Shown here piece after piece: positions 62,156 to 64,000 of a stretch of 64,000 nucleotides of DNA; the first letter of the stretch is position 1; each line of letters begins with the position of its first letter. The stretch is taken from the NCBI GenBank assembly GCA_016201285.1, contig JACQDE010000085.1:1-64000 (forward strand), written 5' to 3'. Position numbers and translations under genes: made by a program. The notes below the pieces were generated by a model. That model did no database searches and had not been told where the DNA came from. It saw nothing but the letters and a program-made list of their open reading frames with translations. The DNA comes from Acidobacteriota bacterium (lineage in GTDB: Bacteria > Acidobacteriota > Terriglobia > Acidiferrales > UBA7541).

Positions 62156-63205
62156 TTAGCGTTCTCCCCCTTCGCGCAGGCGGACGGCGTCAGCGGCGGA
62201 GAATTCGAACCGATATTCGCCTTCAAGCACGCCACGGCTCGGCACCCGCGCGCGAAGACGATGGCCGCTCTGGCAAGTAATCTCCAGCAGGTCGGTGGCA
62301 CCGCAAAAGATCTGGCGGACAATCGAAGCGCAAAAGCAAACAGTGTGCGAATCGTCTGCCGGCGGCGCCGCGGTGAAACGGATGTGCTCGGGCCGTAAAG
62401 AAAAGTCCGCCGGCCCGACCGCGGCATCACATGGCCACGCCAGCGCCCCCCAGCGCGCCACTCCATTTGCGATCTCCGCGCGGAGGAGATTTGCCTGGCC
62501 AATGAATTGCGCAGTGTAGGCGGTGGCGGGGCGGCTGTAGATCTCGCGCGGCGAGGCCACCTGCTCGAGCGCGCCGGCTCGGAGGAGGGCAATGCGGTCG
62601 GAAAGCGCCATGGCTTCGTCCTGGTCGTGAGTAACGAACAGAAATGCAATGCCCACTTCGCGCTGCAACGTCTTGAGTTCGCCCTGCATCTGGCGGCGGA
62701 GATTGGCGTCGAGCGCCGAGAGGGGCTCGTCGAGCAAAAGGAGGCGCGGCCGGTTCACGAGGGCGCGGGCTAAGGCAACGCGCTGCTGCTGGCCACCACT
62801 CAGTGTCGATGGAGCCGAGGCCACGTAACTGTCCATTTTCACCATGCCGAGCGCCTTCTCAACACGGGAGCCAACTTCGGACTTCGCAACGCCCTGCACG
62901 CGCAAGCCGTAGGCCACATTTTCGAAGACAGAAAGGTGAGGGAAGAGAGCGTAATGCTGGAAGACCGTGTTGACACGGCGGCGATAGGGCGGGAGCGTGT
63001 CGAGCCGCTCGCCGGCCATCCAGATTTCGCCAGCGTCGGGCTGTTCGAAGCCGGCGATCACGCGCAGGAGAGTAGTTTTCCCCGAACCGCTCTCACCGAG
63101 GACGGTGAGGAATTCCCCGGGGTTCACGTCTAAGGAGATATCGTGCAGGACATGCCGCGCGCCGAAGCGCTTGGCGATGGAGCGTATGTTGAGCAAGGGT
63201 GCCAT
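62156..63205 (-). CDS. potA: polyamine ABC transporter ATP-binding subunit
   Basis: A 349-residue ATPase. Walker A GESGSGKTT, signature LSGGQQQR, Walker B LLLLDEPLSALD, H-loop FVTHDQDEA; the C-terminal TOBE-like regulatory domain (about 240-349) is present. A Cys-bearing segment in that domain (CFCASIVRQIFCG) is unusual. The family includes PotA, PotG and related spermidine, putrescine and iron ATPases; the neighbours favour polyamines. Confidence 0.88.
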   Translation of the reverse strand: MAPLLNIRSIAKRFGARHVLHDISLDVNPGEFLTVLGESGSGKTTLLRVIAGFEQPDAGEIWMAGERLDTLPPYRRRVNTVFQHYALFPHLSVFENVAYGLRVQGVAKSEVGSRVEKALGMVKMDSYVASAPSTLSGGQQQRVALARALVNRPRLLLLDEPLSALDANLRRQMQGELKTLQREVGIAFLFVTHDQDEAMALSDRIALLRAGALEQVASPREIYSRPATAYTAQFIGQANLLRAEIANGVARWGALAWPCDAAVGPADFSLRPEHIRFTAAPPADDSHTVCFCASIVRQIFCGATDLLEITCQSGHRLRARVPSRGVLEGEYRFEFSAADAVRLREGGER

Positions 63206-63217
63206 TCGTGCGCGGCT

Positions 63218-64000
63218 TTACTGCGCCGCCTTCACTGCATTCCAGACTTCGTTGTACTTGTTGCGCCGTGGCACGTCCTGCCAGAAATAAATCCGGGCCA
63301 TGTAGGCGTCGGGATCGTCGAGGTGCAGACTTTTCTTCTCGTCCGTCGTCATCAGAGCGGCCGCGCCGGGATTTGCGGGCACGTAGCCTGTTACGTCGGC
63401 CAGGAGCTTTTGGGTCTTCGCCTGAATCATGTACTCGAGGAATGCGTGGGCAAGCTCCTTGTGCTCGCTGGCCGCGGTGACCATCAGGTGGTCCATCCAG
63501 CCGGTGGTGTTCTCTCTGGGGATGGTCTCGCCGATGGGATAGTTCAGCTTGCGGAGTTGGTTGGTCATCAGGGGCCATCCCATTGCCGCTACAACCTCAT
63601 GGTTCTGGAAGAGGTTGGTCAGCTCGCCGCCGGTGGCCCACATCTTGCGCACGTTGGGCTTGAGTTCCAATAGTTTCTTCCTCACCTGTTCAAGTTGCTC
63701 ATCCGTCAGGTTGTAGAGTGCGCCCGGGTCGGGCTTGTCGAAGCCAAGCATCTGCGCCGCCATGTAGATGGTGGAGAGATCGTCCCACACAGAGATTTTC
63801 CCGCGGTACTTCTTGTCCCAGAAAATGCTCCAGCTCTCAGGAGGCCTCGAAAGCGCGGAGGTGTCATACAGCAGGGGGTTTGGTCCCCACATGAAGGGAA
63901 CGCCGTAAATCTTGCCGTTGATGCGGACCAGCGGGAGTTCCCGCAGCTTTTGTGAGAGTTGCGGATAGGAAGGAATGCGGGACATCTCAAGCGGCGCTGC
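63218..64000 (-). CDS. potD: polyamine ABC transporter substrate-binding protein, N-terminus outside window
   Basis: The frame is open to the window edge, so only the last 260 residues are seen and the signal peptide is missing. Family marks of PotD/PotF: GKIYGVPFMWGPNPLLYDTS, YRGKISVWDDLSTIYMAAQM and the C-terminal VPANPGAAALM. It binds polyamine in the periplasm and delivers it to PotBC. It is the first visible gene of the operon potD-A-B-C-FAD oxidase. Confidence 0.85.
   Translation of the reverse strand, partial: AAPLEMSRIPSYPQLSQKLRELPLVRINGKIYGVPFMWGPNPLLYDTSALSRPPESWSIFWDKKYRGKISVWDDLSTIYMAAQMLGFDKPDPGALYNLTDEQLEQVRKKLLELKPNVRKMWATGGELTNLFQNHEVVAAMGWPLMTNQLRKLNYPIGETIPRENTTGWMDHLMVTAASEHKELAHAFLEYMIQAKTQKLLADVTGYVPANPGAAALMTTDEKKSLHLDDPDAYMARIYFWQDVPRRNKYNEVWNAVKAAQ

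Overview
The window is GC-rich, densely coded DNA from a Gram-negative bacterium. It encodes outer-membrane and Tat-exported proteins, alternative complex III, F420 synthesis, large multihaem cytochromes, a TPR-CHAT protein and several TTG/GTG starts. Acidobacteriota is my best guess for the phylum, but that is inference and no rRNA or tRNA gene was found to test it.

Layout. 1-4.2 kb (minus): ornithine carbamoyltransferase, a cyclic-2,3-diphosphoglycerate-synthetase-type GTPase, a YbaK-like protein and a PEBP-family protein. 4.4-10.1 kb (plus): a five-gene oligopeptide ABC importer. 10.1-15.6 kb (plus): a TPR-CHAT protein whose catalytic His is replaced by Glu, a secreted subtilase with an octapeptide repeat, and an HD-GYP protein. 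15.7-24.4 kb (minus): an eight-gene operon with the four subunits of a class I (bzdNOPQ-type) benzoyl-CoA reductase, a 6-hydroxycyclohexene-carbonyl-CoA dehydrogenase-like ADH, an Oah/BamA-like ring hydratase/hydrolase, an SDR and a B12-type radical SAM protein. 24.9-26.0 kb: two divergent Rrf2 regulators with Fe-S-type Cys triads. 25.5-44.5 kb (plus): one very long probable operon: Rrf2, dihaem cytochrome c, narGHJI, two NarK transporters, the six-gene alternative complex III (actA-F) and a small membrane protein. 44.7-49.2 kb (plus): F420:NADP reductase, cofE, cofD, cofC, then the two CoA-transferase subunits. 49.2-58.8 kb (minus): a trans-envelope electron-transfer operon with 23-haem and 31-haem cytochromes, an outer-membrane beta-barrel, a secreted protein of unknown function, a bis-haem-b membrane protein, and a membrane-anchored FAD/NAD(P)/Fe-S oxidoreductase. 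59.0-64.0 kb (minus): a PotABCD-type polyamine importer (PotD cut by the window edge) followed by a Tat-exported FAD amine oxidase-like protein.

How it fits together. The sequence suggests an anaerobe or facultative anaerobe that reductively dearomatises benzoyl-CoA and respires nitrate through alternative complex III, a dihaem cytochrome and NarGHI. The 49-59 kb operon could carry electrons from NAD(P)H across both membranes to an outside acceptor. The Rrf2 pair sits between the aromatic and nitrate operons, and all three promoters there share the string TGCTTGACA, so joint redox control is plausible. No benzoate-CoA ligase, cyclohexadienoyl-CoA hydratase of usual type, dedicated ferredoxin, FO synthase or terminal oxidase is visible here.
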